Assembly: GCA_025363655.1 (NCBI GenBank)
Contig: JANYDK010000014.1
Coordinates: 43,042 to 107,041 of the forward strand
Length of the DNA stretch: 64,000 nt
Source: Deltaproteobacteria bacterium
GTDB taxonomy: Bacteria; Myxococcota_A; Polyangia; Polyangiales; JADJMO01
Reading direction: 5' to 3'
How positions within the stretch are numbered: position 1 is the stretch's first letter; every line of letters starts with the position of its first letter. Positions 51,561 through 60,800 of the stretch are shown here, piece by piece. A program made the position numbers and the translations under genes. Below the pieces are notes generated by a model. The model ran no database searches. It worked only from the letters and a program-made list of their open reading frames with translations, and was not told where the DNA came from.

Positions 51561-52589
51561 ATGTCACTTCGCCCTAGCCTTCGCTCTCGCTTCGTGGCCG
51601 CGACCCTCATCGTCGCGCAGGTTCCCCTCGGCGTCCTCGCGCTCTCGGTGGCTACCGAGCACCAAGCGCACGCCGACGTGGTCATCACCCCAGCGGCGCG
51701 CGAGCACTTCGCCGCCGGCGTCGCCTTCCTCAAAGATCCCGACGGCGCCAAATACGAAGAGGCCTACCGCGAGTTCAGGGCCGCCTACGCCGACTCGCCT
51801 TCCTACAAAATCCTGGGAAATCTAGGGCTCTGCGCGCTCAAACTGGAGCGTGACGGCGAGGCCATCGACGCCTACGAGAAATACCTCGCCGAAGGTGCCA
51901 CCAACATCGATCCGGCCGAGCGGAAGCAAATCGAGACCGACGTGAAGACGCTGAAGACCGGCGTCGTCGTCGTCAAACTGACGGCCAACCTGCCGACGGT
52001 CACCATCGAAGACTCGCGCATCGCCACCAAGGGCGATCGCATCGTCAACATCTATCCCGGCATCGCGCCCGGCACCGAGCTCCGTCTCCACCCCGGTCAC
52101 CACGTCATCGTCGCCAAGACCGACGCCACCATGACGCCGGCCTCGGTCGAAACCGATCTCACGCCTGGCGCCAACCAAGACCTCAAGCTCGAGCTGAAGC
52201 CGGTCGAGAACAAAGACGTCCCGCTTCCCCCCACCGTCGATCGCCCGATCCCCACCGGCGTGTACATCGGGCTCGCCGCAACCGGCGTCTTCGTGGCTGG
52301 ATTCGCCGTCGTCGGCATCATGGCGAGCGGCAAGAAGAGCGACTACGACAAGGCCAACGACGGCAACGATCCGACCGCCGCGAAGAAGCTCTCGGACGAC
52401 GGCAAGAAGTTCAACCTCATCGCCGACGTCTGCCTCGGCGGCGCGCTCGTGGCGGCTGGCGTCACCAGCTACCTCTACTTCTCGCGCCCCTCGATCGAGA
52501 AGCCGCCCACCACTTCGCTGCGACCGAACATCAGCCCGGCCTACCTCCCCGGTGGCGGCGGCGTGCTCATGGTCAGCGGCGCGTTCTGA
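51561..52589 (+). CDS. Exported TPR/PEGA-like protein with C-terminal membrane segment
   Basis: A 342-residue protein with a signal peptide ([20 protein letters not shown] then EHQAHA). A TPR-like helical region follows ([40 protein letters not shown]), then a PEGA-type beta domain (about 130-215; [20 protein letters not shown]). Two hydrophobic segments come last ([39 protein letters not shown]). Same architecture as the protein at 28379, though the linker here lacks the poly-Pro stretch. Both lie next to a Ser/Thr kinase gene; this one is 280 bases before the kinase at 52870. Role unknown. Confidence 0.85.
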   Translation: MSLRPSLRSRFVAATLIVAQVPLGVLALSVATEHQAHADVVITPAAREHFAAGVAFLKDPDGAKYEEAYREFRAAYADSPSYKILGNLGLCALKLERDGEAIDAYEKYLAEGATNIDPAERKQIETDVKTLKTGVVVVKLTANLPTVTIEDSRIATKGDRIVNIYPGIAPGTELRLHPGHHVIVAKTDATMTPASVETDLTPGANQDLKLELKPVENKDVPLPPTVDRPIPTGVYIGLAATGVFVAGFAVVGIMASGKKSDYDKANDGNDPTAAKKLSDDGKKFNLIADVCLGGALVAAGVTSYLYFSRPSIEKPPTTSLRPNISPAYLPGGGGVLMVSGAF

Positions 52590-52789
52590 GCTCCCACTCG
52601 CACCCGCCGGACGTGTGGGCTCGACGCCTACTCTCTGCGCAAGAAAAAATCGACAGGTCTCGCGCGTCGCGAAGGTGACGCAGCGTAAGTTCCTTCGACA
52701 TATCTACGGTCCCCGACTAGAATCCTGTTTGGTCACGAGCACGGGCTCGGCGCGATTCATTCGCGCTTTTCCCTGCATCGGATGACGCA

Positions 52790-52814
52790 GCCAAAGTGCG
52801 AAGCAATCTTTGGC
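52790..52814 (+). repeat. Dispersed palindromic repeat upstream of a kinase gene
   Basis: GCCAAAG-TGC-GAA-GCA-AT-CTTTGGC, a near-perfect hairpin, ending 55 bases before the kinase ATG. Shares 18 identical bases (52800-52817) with the copy at 46596. Confidence 0.85.
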
Positions 52815-52869
52815 GAAGACGAGATGCAGCGAGTTCGAGACCTTTGGGTCGGCGGACGGAGGAGCGAAG

Positions 52870-54465
52870 ATGACCGAAGCCGTGATGGAGGGGCGCGTCC
52901 TCGCCGAGAAATACGAGATCACTCGTCTGCTCGGTCAAGGCGGCATGGGTGCGGTCTACGAGGCCCGCAACCACCTCGGCAAACGCTTCGCGGTCAAGCT
53001 CCTGCTCAAGCCCGAGCTCATCCACGATCCGCAGCTCATCCAACGCTTCTTCCGCGAAGCGAAGGCGAGCGCGTCGATCGAGAGCGAGCACATCGTCGAG
53101 GTCTACGACACCGGCGTCGATCCTTCGACGAACTTCCCCTTCATCATCATGGAGATGCTCAAAGGCGAAGACCTCGAGCACACCATCAACCGCGTCGGCG
53201 CGCTCAACCCCATCGCCTCGGCGCGCGTCATCAGCCAAGCTGCGAACGGCCTCGGCGCCGCGCACGCAGCCGGCATCGTCCATCGCGACATCAAGCCCGC
53301 CAACATCTTCATGACGATGCGTGGCCCGGGCGATCTGGTGGTGAAAATTCTCGACTTCGGCATCGCCAAGCAAGCGGTCGAACAGCTCTCCAGCCAAGAC
53401 GCCGGCCTCACCAAGACCGGCTCGATGCTCGGCACCCCGCTCTACATGTCGCCCGAGCAGGCGCGTGGTCTGCGCAACATCGATCTTCGCACCGACATCT
53501 GGTCGCTCGGCATGTGCCTCTACGAGTCGCTCTCGGGGCGCACTCCGTGGGGCAGCGTCGACACGCTCGGCGATCTCATCCTTTCCATCTGCGCGCGCGA
53601 CGTGATGCCGTTGCAAGAGGTCGCGCCGTGGGTGCCGAACGAGCTCGCCGCGGTGGTGCATCGCGCCCTCACGCGCGATCCGCTGCAGCGCACGGGAAAT
53701 TGTCAGCAGCTCATCGAGCAGCTGGTGCCGTTCACCGGCAACGCGATGACGATCACGCCCGACATCCTCACGGGCGTCGCCGATGGTCAGCGCAATGCGG
53801 GACAAGGCCCGCGCATCGACCTCGCGGCGATCTCTTCCGTCTCCGCCGTCACCTCGAGCCAGCCCGGCAACCAGCCGGCGCGCATGACGACGAGCCCCGG
53901 ACACCACCTCACCGGTGGCGCGACGACCGGTCAAATCGAGCGCAAATCGAGCACCGGCATGTACATCGGCATCGGCATCGCCGCGGTCGTGCTCCTCGGC
54001 GCTGGCGGCTTCGCCGTCGTCAAGATGACGAGCAAGCCCCCGCCCGACATGAGCGACACGCCGGCCAGCGGCGGCGGCGGTGACGAAGGCGATCACGACA
54101 AGGGCAAGGGCGACGGCAAGGGCAAGGGGGACGACAAGGGCAAGGACGACGACAAGAAGACGGTCGACAAGCCCCAGCCCACCGCCACTGCACCGACCGC
54201 GACGGCAACTGCCACCACGACGGCAACTGCCACCGCGACCGCCACCGAACAACCGACGGCGACCGGCAAGCCCACCGGCAAACCGAACTCGACGACGGTC
54301 CCCGTCAAGCCGACGGCGACGGCCACCGTCACCGCGACGGCGACGGCCACTGCCGCTCCGAAGAAGAAGAACAACGGCGAGACGTGCTCCGGCGACGGCG
54401 AGTGCGTCAGTGGCACGTGCACCAACGGGCTCTGCTCACGCAAGATCACCGGCGGTCTCGACTGA
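52870..54465 (+). CDS. Transmembrane Ser/Thr protein kinase with Cys-rich extracytoplasmic tail
   Basis: A 531-residue kinase. The domain (about 12-275) has LGQGGMGAVYEARN, HRDIKPANIF (near 138), KILDFGIAK and TPLYMSPEQARG. One membrane helix (GMYIGIGIAAVVLLGAGGFA, about 363-386) is followed by an Asp/Lys/Gly-rich segment (DKGKGDGKGKGDDKGKDDDK), a long Thr/Ala repeat region, and a terminal Cys cluster (ETCSGDGECVSGTCTNGLC) resembling a small EGF- or knottin-like module that could bind a ligand outside. The start is supported by GGAGG at a good distance. The 280-base gap before it holds the dispersed palindrome and no other gene. Confidence 0.93.
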   Translation: MTEAVMEGRVLAEKYEITRLLGQGGMGAVYEARNHLGKRFAVKLLLKPELIHDPQLIQRFFREAKASASIESEHIVEVYDTGVDPSTNFPFIIMEMLKGEDLEHTINRVGALNPIASARVISQAANGLGAAHAAGIVHRDIKPANIFMTMRGPGDLVVKILDFGIAKQAVEQLSSQDAGLTKTGSMLGTPLYMSPEQARGLRNIDLRTDIWSLGMCLYESLSGRTPWGSVDTLGDLILSICARDVMPLQEVAPWVPNELAAVVHRALTRDPLQRTGNCQQLIEQLVPFTGNAMTITPDILTGVADGQRNAGQGPRIDLAAISSVSAVTSSQPGNQPARMTTSPGHHLTGGATTGQIERKSSTGMYIGIGIAAVVLLGAGGFAVVKMTSKPPPDMSDTPASGGGGDEGDHDKGKGDGKGKGDDKGKDDDKKTVDKPQPTATAPTATATATTTATATATATEQPTATGKPTGKPNSTTVPVKPTATATVTATATATAAPKKKNNGETCSGDGECVSGTCTNGLCSRKITGGLD

Positions 54466-54565
54466 GCCGTCGCGCGCTCTCTCGCAAATCAGCGATGAGA
54501 GCGCGACGAAACGAGACACGCGCGAGGAGGCTGAGCCAGCCCACTCGCGCGTTTCGCGTTTTGGC

Positions 54566-56008
54566 CTACTTGCAGGGCGGCGGCGAGCTGATCGAGATCT
54601 TCGTGCGCACGAGATTCGGCGAGAGATCGGTCGGCGGGTGCCAGGTGGCGCCCTTCCGCTTCGTCATCGTCGGCGCGAACGCGACATCGATGGTGAAGCT
54701 CCAGGCCGCGATCTCGAACGAGCCGGACGCGAAGGGCGCGATCAGCGTCTCGGTGTAGGGCTCCCACGCCACCGCCTGCGCGGCGTTGGTGAGGTTGTGC
54801 TCGAGCGTCTTCAGGGGAGCCTTGACCGGCACGACGAAGACGCGCGACGAGAGAAGCTCGGGGATGAAGAGCACGCCGTCGTGACAGTCGCTGATCGCCG
54901 GCGGGTTGAGCGCCTTCGAGGTGACCGTCGTCATCGGGAACTTGAACGTGGCTGGCGGAGTGTCGATCACCGACGTTCGTGGGTTGAGCGGAATGACCGT
55001 GCCGTTGGAGTCGACGTCGGTGCGCGGGATGGTGACCATCACCGAGTTGACGCTGACCCCGATGCCGGTCCCGGCGCGGGCGGTGACGCCCGAGTCCTTG
55101 CTGATGGTGCCGACGACCTTGGGCGTAGCGTCGAAGACCGGATCGGCATAACCGACCGGCACCGCCGCATGCAGCGAGAGCAAGTTGCAGGCGCTGTCAC
55201 CGGTGCCCGTGCACGCAGCCGTCGCCTGGCGGAAGAGGAACGTGAGGTCGCCGCCGGAGCCCGACGTCGATTTCGGCACGCCGGCCATCGAGAGCGGCAA
55301 TGCGCTGAGATCGTAGAGCTTGCTCAGCGGAGTCGGCGGCGTCTTCTTCGCCGGGCCGGCGTCGAGGGTGTCGACGAGGGCGAGCGAGAAGTCGGTGAAG
55401 GTGGCGTTGCGATAGGCGACGTAGGCGAGCTCGTCGTGAAGGACGACGACCGAGCTGGTGGCGGGCGTCGGCACCGTCGCGGTCGAGAGATCAGGCAGCC
55501 ACTTGCCGTGAGGCACGTCCCACTGACGCACGTGGAGCTTGATGACGTCGCCCGGGAGCGGATTGAACCCGCTCGTCGTGTTCTCGAAGATGAACCACAA
55601 GTCGTTCAGCCCGTCGTACGCGATGGCGCTCACCACCATGTGCTCGCGCGCGAGCTCGGAGCCGTCGAGCGGGTCGAGCACGGAGAGCACCTGCGCCTTG
55701 CCCGCCGTCTCCGACACCTCTCCTTCGATGACGATGAGGCCGTTGTCCACGCGGGGGACGAAGACCTCGGCGTCGTTCGTGTCGGTCGGCGGCACGTTGG
55801 TGTCGACACCGGTATCGACGTTGGAGTCGGTACCGGTGGAGTCCACCTTGGCGTCGGTGCCGCCCGGTCCAGTGTCGGCCGGCGACTGTTTGAGCTCGCC
55901 GAAGCTGTTGACGAGCGTGCACCCGGCAGCAGTGACGGCGCCGAGCATGCAAACGAGCGCGACGCGCCCAAGCCGACTGCGACCGGAGAGGTGAGGAGAA
56001 GCGTTCAT
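54566..56008 (-). CDS. Lipoprotein, third gene of the FN3-cytochrome-like operon
   Basis: A 480-residue lipoprotein (lipobox TAAGC near residue 30) with an Asp/Thr-rich linker. The mature part contains beta-rich stretches with aromatic residues (LIVIEGEVSETAGKAQVLSV; AIAYDGLNDLWFIFENTTSG; AQAVAWEPYTETLIAPFASG) that suggest a seven-bladed propeller of the YncE or quinoprotein type. Cysteine pairs (ATAACTGTGDSACNLLS; DCHDGVLF) and a C-terminal PPPCK are notable. It begins two bases after the stop of the FN3 lipoprotein gene, so the two are coupled; a role alongside the haem-like proteins is inferred. Confidence 0.78.
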   Translation of the reverse strand: MNASPHLSGRSRLGRVALVCMLGAVTAAGCTLVNSFGELKQSPADTGPGGTDAKVDSTGTDSNVDTGVDTNVPPTDTNDAEVFVPRVDNGLIVIEGEVSETAGKAQVLSVLDPLDGSELAREHMVVSAIAYDGLNDLWFIFENTTSGFNPLPGDVIKLHVRQWDVPHGKWLPDLSTATVPTPATSSVVVLHDELAYVAYRNATFTDFSLALVDTLDAGPAKKTPPTPLSKLYDLSALPLSMAGVPKSTSGSGGDLTFLFRQATAACTGTGDSACNLLSLHAAVPVGYADPVFDATPKVVGTISKDSGVTARAGTGIGVSVNSVMVTIPRTDVDSNGTVIPLNPRTSVIDTPPATFKFPMTTVTSKALNPPAISDCHDGVLFIPELLSSRVFVVPVKAPLKTLEHNLTNAAQAVAWEPYTETLIAPFASGSFEIAAWSFTIDVAFAPTMTKRKGATWHPPTDLSPNLVRTKISISSPPPCK

Positions 56009-56010
56009 CT

Positions 56011-57801
56011 TTATTTGTCCGTAGCTCCGTCGTCGATCCACTTCTTGATCGTCGCCTTCTCCACGTCGGAGAGAGGATCGACGCCTGCGCCCGAGGGCGG
56101 CATCACCGAGCCGGTGATCGCCGGTGCGCCGGTGATCTTCATGTAGAGGTACGACTTCGACGAGTCGCCCGGGGCGATGCGGACGATGGCCGGCACCTCG
56201 GAGGACGGGACGTTGACGATCTGCTTGTACGAGGCGCCCGCGATGAGCGGGAACGGCGCCGCGCCGCCGATGACGTGGCAGCCCGACTTCGCGCAGTGGA
56301 GGTCGAAGATCGCTTGAATCGACGTGAAGCCGTAGGTGGTGGTGAAGCTCTTGACGACGGTGTTGCCGTCCTCGTTGCCCGCGGCGTCCTTCGCGCGAAC
56401 CGCGAATTGGTAGGCGTGGTTCGAGAGGAGGCCGCCGACGTCGATCTTCCCCAAACCGGTGACGGTGCCCTTCGGCGTCTTGTAGAAGTCGGGCGCGGTC
56501 GACGCGTCACCGTAATAAACGGTGTACGTGATCGCCGAGGTCGGCGTCTGGTCGTCGCTGCCCTCTTCCCAGCTGAGCGTGACCTTGGTCGGATCGACCG
56601 AGACGACGCCGCCGAGCCCCTTGAAGACGGGCGGCGTGATGTCCTCGCCGGTGGCCGCGCTGACCTCGACGCTGTTCTTCTCTTCGTTGCCGGCCGGATC
56701 GACCGCGCGACAGATGATGTAGTACGTGGTCTTCGACTTCAGCGGCGGAATCGCGGTGAGAAGACCCGAGAGACCCGACGCCGGGAGCGTCACGGTCGGC
56801 TTCGAGAAGTCTTCCTTGCCGATATCGGTGCCGATGTACGCGTTGATTTTCAGCTGATCGACCGAGGCGACGTCGTCCTTCGGCGCGCTCCACTTGAGGA
56901 TCAGCGAGGAGGCATCTTTCTGCGAAGCGTCTGTGCAACCACCGAAGCTCGGCGGCTTGGTGTCCGGGCTCGGGTTCGACGGCTTCGAGATCTTGTTGTG
57001 GTCGATGTTGCCGGCGGCGTCGCGCGCGCGAACACCGAACGTGTAGCTCACCGCCTTGTCGGGCAGGCCGGCGACGGTGAAGGACGACGCGCCAGGATCG
57101 GTGAGTGTCGGGGTCGTCGTCCAGAGGTTCGCCGCGTTGGTCGAGGCGTAGACGAGGTAGACGATGCCGGCCGGGGAGGTGAGATCGTCGCTCGCGGGGA
57201 CCCACGAGACCTTGACCGCGCCGCCCGCGTCGGGAGATGCGACGGCTTCGCTGATGCCACCGAAGGTCGGTGCGGTCGTGTCGGAGGCTGCTGCGCCCGA
57301 TTTCTCGGTCGCGTTCGCATCTTCCTGGCCGCATTCGTTGACCGCGTGGACGACGACGTACCAAGTTGAGTTCGCCGGCGTGAGGCCGTTGACGGTGACG
57401 TGGTTCACGCCCGGTGCGGTCTCTTTTTGCGGCGCAGCGAAGTTCTGTCCGCTCGCCGTCGTGCTCGCGTAGACGCGATATTTGATCTTGTCGGCGTTGG
57501 CGTCGGTCGAGGGAGCCCAGCTGATTTGCAGCGCCGTCGGCGAGACGGGCGAGACCGAGACGACGCCGTCGAAGACCGGCGCGCCGGTGCAGGTGCTGGT
57601 GTCGACGCCACCGCCGTCGGGCGCAGCCGGGCCGCGGCACTCGTTGCCGACCTGGGTGGTGTTGGAGCCACAGACGATCGTGTTGCCGTCTGGGTTGCCG
57701 CACCCCGCGGCCGTCAGGCCACCGGCCAGCAGGACCAACGAGCTGAGCGGCGCGCCCGTGCGAGCGAACCGTGACGTCAGAGAAGAAAGGCGTCGGGACA
57801 T
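56011..57801 (-). CDS. Surface lipoprotein with four FN3 repeats and a CX4CH cytochrome-like C-terminus
   Basis: A 596-residue lipoprotein (lipobox TAAGC near residue 34). Four fibronectin-III domains follow, each opening with a 'P.F.G' turn (APVFDGV, APTFGGI, PPSFGGC, PPVFKGL) and ending with '...AVRAKDAAGNEDGN'. The last ~100 residues hold FDLHCAKSGCHVIGG (C-x4-C-H near 504), a midregion Ser-Tyr-Leu-Tyr-Met and GSVMPPSGAG then KATIKKWIDDGAT. This pattern, a haem-like Cys/His plus 'MPP.G...L...W...GA', is that of planctomycete-type cytochrome c domains, in which the Met ligates the haem. The spacing C-x4-C is unusual; haem attachment is not certain. Confidence 0.8.
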   Translation of the reverse strand: MSRRLSSLTSRFARTGAPLSSLVLLAGGLTAAGCGNPDGNTIVCGSNTTQVGNECRGPAAPDGGGVDTSTCTGAPVFDGVVSVSPVSPTALQISWAPSTDANADKIKYRVYASTTASGQNFAAPQKETAPGVNHVTVNGLTPANSTWYVVVHAVNECGQEDANATEKSGAAASDTTAPTFGGISEAVASPDAGGAVKVSWVPASDDLTSPAGIVYLVYASTNAANLWTTTPTLTDPGASSFTVAGLPDKAVSYTFGVRARDAAGNIDHNKISKPSNPSPDTKPPSFGGCTDASQKDASSLILKWSAPKDDVASVDQLKINAYIGTDIGKEDFSKPTVTLPASGLSGLLTAIPPLKSKTTYYIICRAVDPAGNEEKNSVEVSAATGEDITPPVFKGLGGVVSVDPTKVTLSWEEGSDDQTPTSAITYTVYYGDASTAPDFYKTPKGTVTGLGKIDVGGLLSNHAYQFAVRAKDAAGNEDGNTVVKSFTTTYGFTSIQAIFDLHCAKSGCHVIGGAAPFPLIAGASYKQIVNVPSSEVPAIVRIAPGDSSKSYLYMKITGAPAITGSVMPPSGAGVDPLSDVEKATIKKWIDDGATDK

Positions 57802-57895
57802 CTATTGGCTCCGGTGTTCGCTTGCCGCCGAGACGGGCGACAGGCCCTGAAGGACATATGTTCGGTATCTTACGCGACGGGGCGGCGGGCTGCCG

Positions 57896-60800
57896 CTAGT
57901 TGTTGTGTGCCCCTTCGTTGATCCAATCCAGCACCTGCTGCGTCCGCGTAACCTGGGCGGCGTCGAATGGCCCACCAACTGGCATTTGGGAGCTGCCGCA
58001 CGTTCCGAACGTGCCTGCCATCTTGGTGTAGATCAAGCTGTGGCTCGGATCGCCGGCGAGCACGTATTTCCCGCCGCAAGCCGTGACGTTGACGGTGTTC
58101 GTCCAGGTGAAGACGCCCGGGTTCGTCGGAGGTGCGCCGGCGGTGCCGCCCGTGTTGTGACAGCCGGCACCCTTGCAGCCGCCGGTGCCCGAGCTGCCGA
58201 ACATCGGACCGTCGATGAACTGGGAGAACGACGTGGCGGTGGTGGCCGAGCCCTTGTGGGTGCCGGTATCGGTCTGCGACGACCCGTCGACCGCGCGCAC
58301 GAAGACGTTGTAAGCGGTGCGTGACGAGAGGGATCCGACGGTGGCGCTGCTCGCGCCGTCGGGCGTGACCTGCCAGGAAGCGCAATCGGCGGTCGACGCG
58401 GTGGTGGCGCAAATCTCGTAGTGGAGCTTCGAGAGGAGCCAGGCATTGTCGCTGATGACGGCGGCGCTCCAATTGACGGTGAGCTGCTTCGAGCTCGCGG
58501 GGGTGTCGGCGAAGACGGCGGTCACCGTCGGGCCGACGCCGAGCCACGACGGCGGGGTGGTGTCATCGAGCGTCCTGCCGGTTGGGGCGTTGTCGTTGGC
58601 GTCGAGGTTGCCGGTGAGGTCGCGGGCACGGACGACCACGTAGTAAGTCGTCGCCGGCAGAAGCACGCCGATGCCGCCGATGTCCGCCGTCGTCGCGCCC
58701 TTCGCCGTGGTCAGCATCGGCGTGAAGCTGGTGGAGGTGCATCCCGTCGCGCTCGTGCTCCAGCAGACGCGGTAATCGAGCTGCGTCGAGGGGCTGTTGT
58801 CGTCGGTGGCCGCGGTCCAGTTCGCCCGCAGCTGCGTCTCGCTGACGACGCTGATCGACGTCACCCCGCCGAACATCGGTGCCGTCGCGTCGGGATCGGT
58901 CGTGGCGCCGCGCTCGGTGGTGTTGAGATCGAAGTTGCCGGCGGTGTCGCGGGCGCGGACCACGAAGTAGTAGTTCTTCGACGGCGTCAGCGCGGTGATG
59001 GTGATGCCGATGACACCGGGTGAAGTCGTCAGGAGCGGGGTCGAATAGACCTCACCGCCAGGCGAGACTGCACTGTAAACATCGTAGACAATCTGCGTGG
59101 AACTGCTGACGTTGTCGGTTGCCGTCACCCACGAGAGACCGATCGAGCCGTCGCTCAAGGTCGTCGCCGAGACGAGGCCGCCGAACGTCGGCGCGAGGGT
59201 GTCGGCGGTGGTCGCGCCGGAGACCTCGACGCTGTTGGCGTCGCGGTTGCCAGCTTCATCCTGCGCGCGCACGACGAAGTAGCTGGTGACGCCTGTGGCG
59301 AGGCCGGTGAACGTGTACGAGGTGCCGCCGACGACGCTGGCGACGCCGGTGAACGAGGCGCCATCGCACCCATGCGAGACGGTGGAGCGACAGATCAGGT
59401 AGGTGATGTTGGCCGCCGCGCTGACTGCGTCGGTGGCCGCGCCCCAATTGACGGTCAAGGCGGAAATCGTCGCGCCCGACACGCCCGTCGCGCCCGAGAA
59501 GGCCGGCGGAGTCTTGTCGGCCGGGAGCGTCGTCGAGCGCTCGACGATGTTGCTCTCGACGTTGCCGTGGGAGTCGGTTGCGTGGACGATGACGAAGTAA
59601 CTGGCACCAGGCGTCAGGCCCGTGAGGATGTACGAGGTGGCGCCCGGCGCGGTGGTCACGGTCGGCGTCAGCGGCTCGCCGCCGGCGGTCGTTCCGACGT
59701 GAATCGTGTAGACGATGGTCGAGGCCGGATCGACGTCGTCGACGGCGGGGCCCCAGGTGACGAGCGCGGTGGTGGCCGATTGCGGGATGATCGACGCCGC
59801 GCCGCCGAACGTCGGCGGGTTTTTGTCGGCGCCGGTGGTGCCGGTCTTCTCTTTGGTGTTGGTCTCTTCGTTGCCGGCCTCGTCGACGCCGCGGACGACG
59901 AAGTAGTAGGGAGTGCTCGGCGCGAGGCCGCCGGCGACGTAGCCGGTCACGCCACCGAGGGTGGTGACGAGCGGCGCGCCGAACGGCTCGCCACCCGGCG
60001 CCGTCGCCCGATAGACGCGATAGCGGAGGTTGGCCGGCAAGCTGACGTCGTCGGACGCGGCCGACCACGAGAGCTGCAGCTGCGTCGGGCTGAAGGTGGT
60101 GACGGTGCTCACCCCGCCGAAGGTGGGCGGCGTCGTGTCGGAGAGGGTCGGTGTCCCCTTCTCGTTGACGTTTGCCTCACGATTTCCAGCCTGATCGCGC
60201 GCACGAACGACGACGTAGTACGCCGTCAGCGACTTCAAACCGGGGATGGTGAAGCCCGTGGCGCCCGGCGTGGTCGTGAAGCTCGGGGCGGTGAAGTCTT
60301 CGCCCTTCGAGGTCTTCGAGACGTAGATGTCGTAGACGATCAGGCTCGAGGGAGAGATGTCGTCGATCGCTGCGGTCCAGGTGAGACCGATCGACGTCGC
60401 CGAGACGGCGGTCATCGTGTCGAGGCCGGTGAAGGTGGGCGCCTTGGTGTCGCCGGAGGACGCGGTGGTGACGCTCTTTTCGAAGCGATTGGTGTCTTCG
60501 TTGGCGGACGTGTCGCGCGCGCGCACGACGAAGACGTAGCGCGTGGTGACGTCGAGCCCGATCGCGGTGAAGGTCGTGTTGCCTGGCGCGGTGGTGTACG
60601 AGGGGGTGGCGAAGTCTTCGCCGCCGGCCGATTTTGCGCGGAAAATATCGTAGACGATGTTCGCCGCGGGATCGACGTTGTCGGTCGCCGCAGGCCACGA
60701 GAGCGTGACGCTGGTGCCGACGACGGTCGCCGACGAGAGTCCAGTGAAGACGGGCGCCGTCTGATCCAAGGTGAGCGCGTTGACCTCGGTGACGTTCTTG

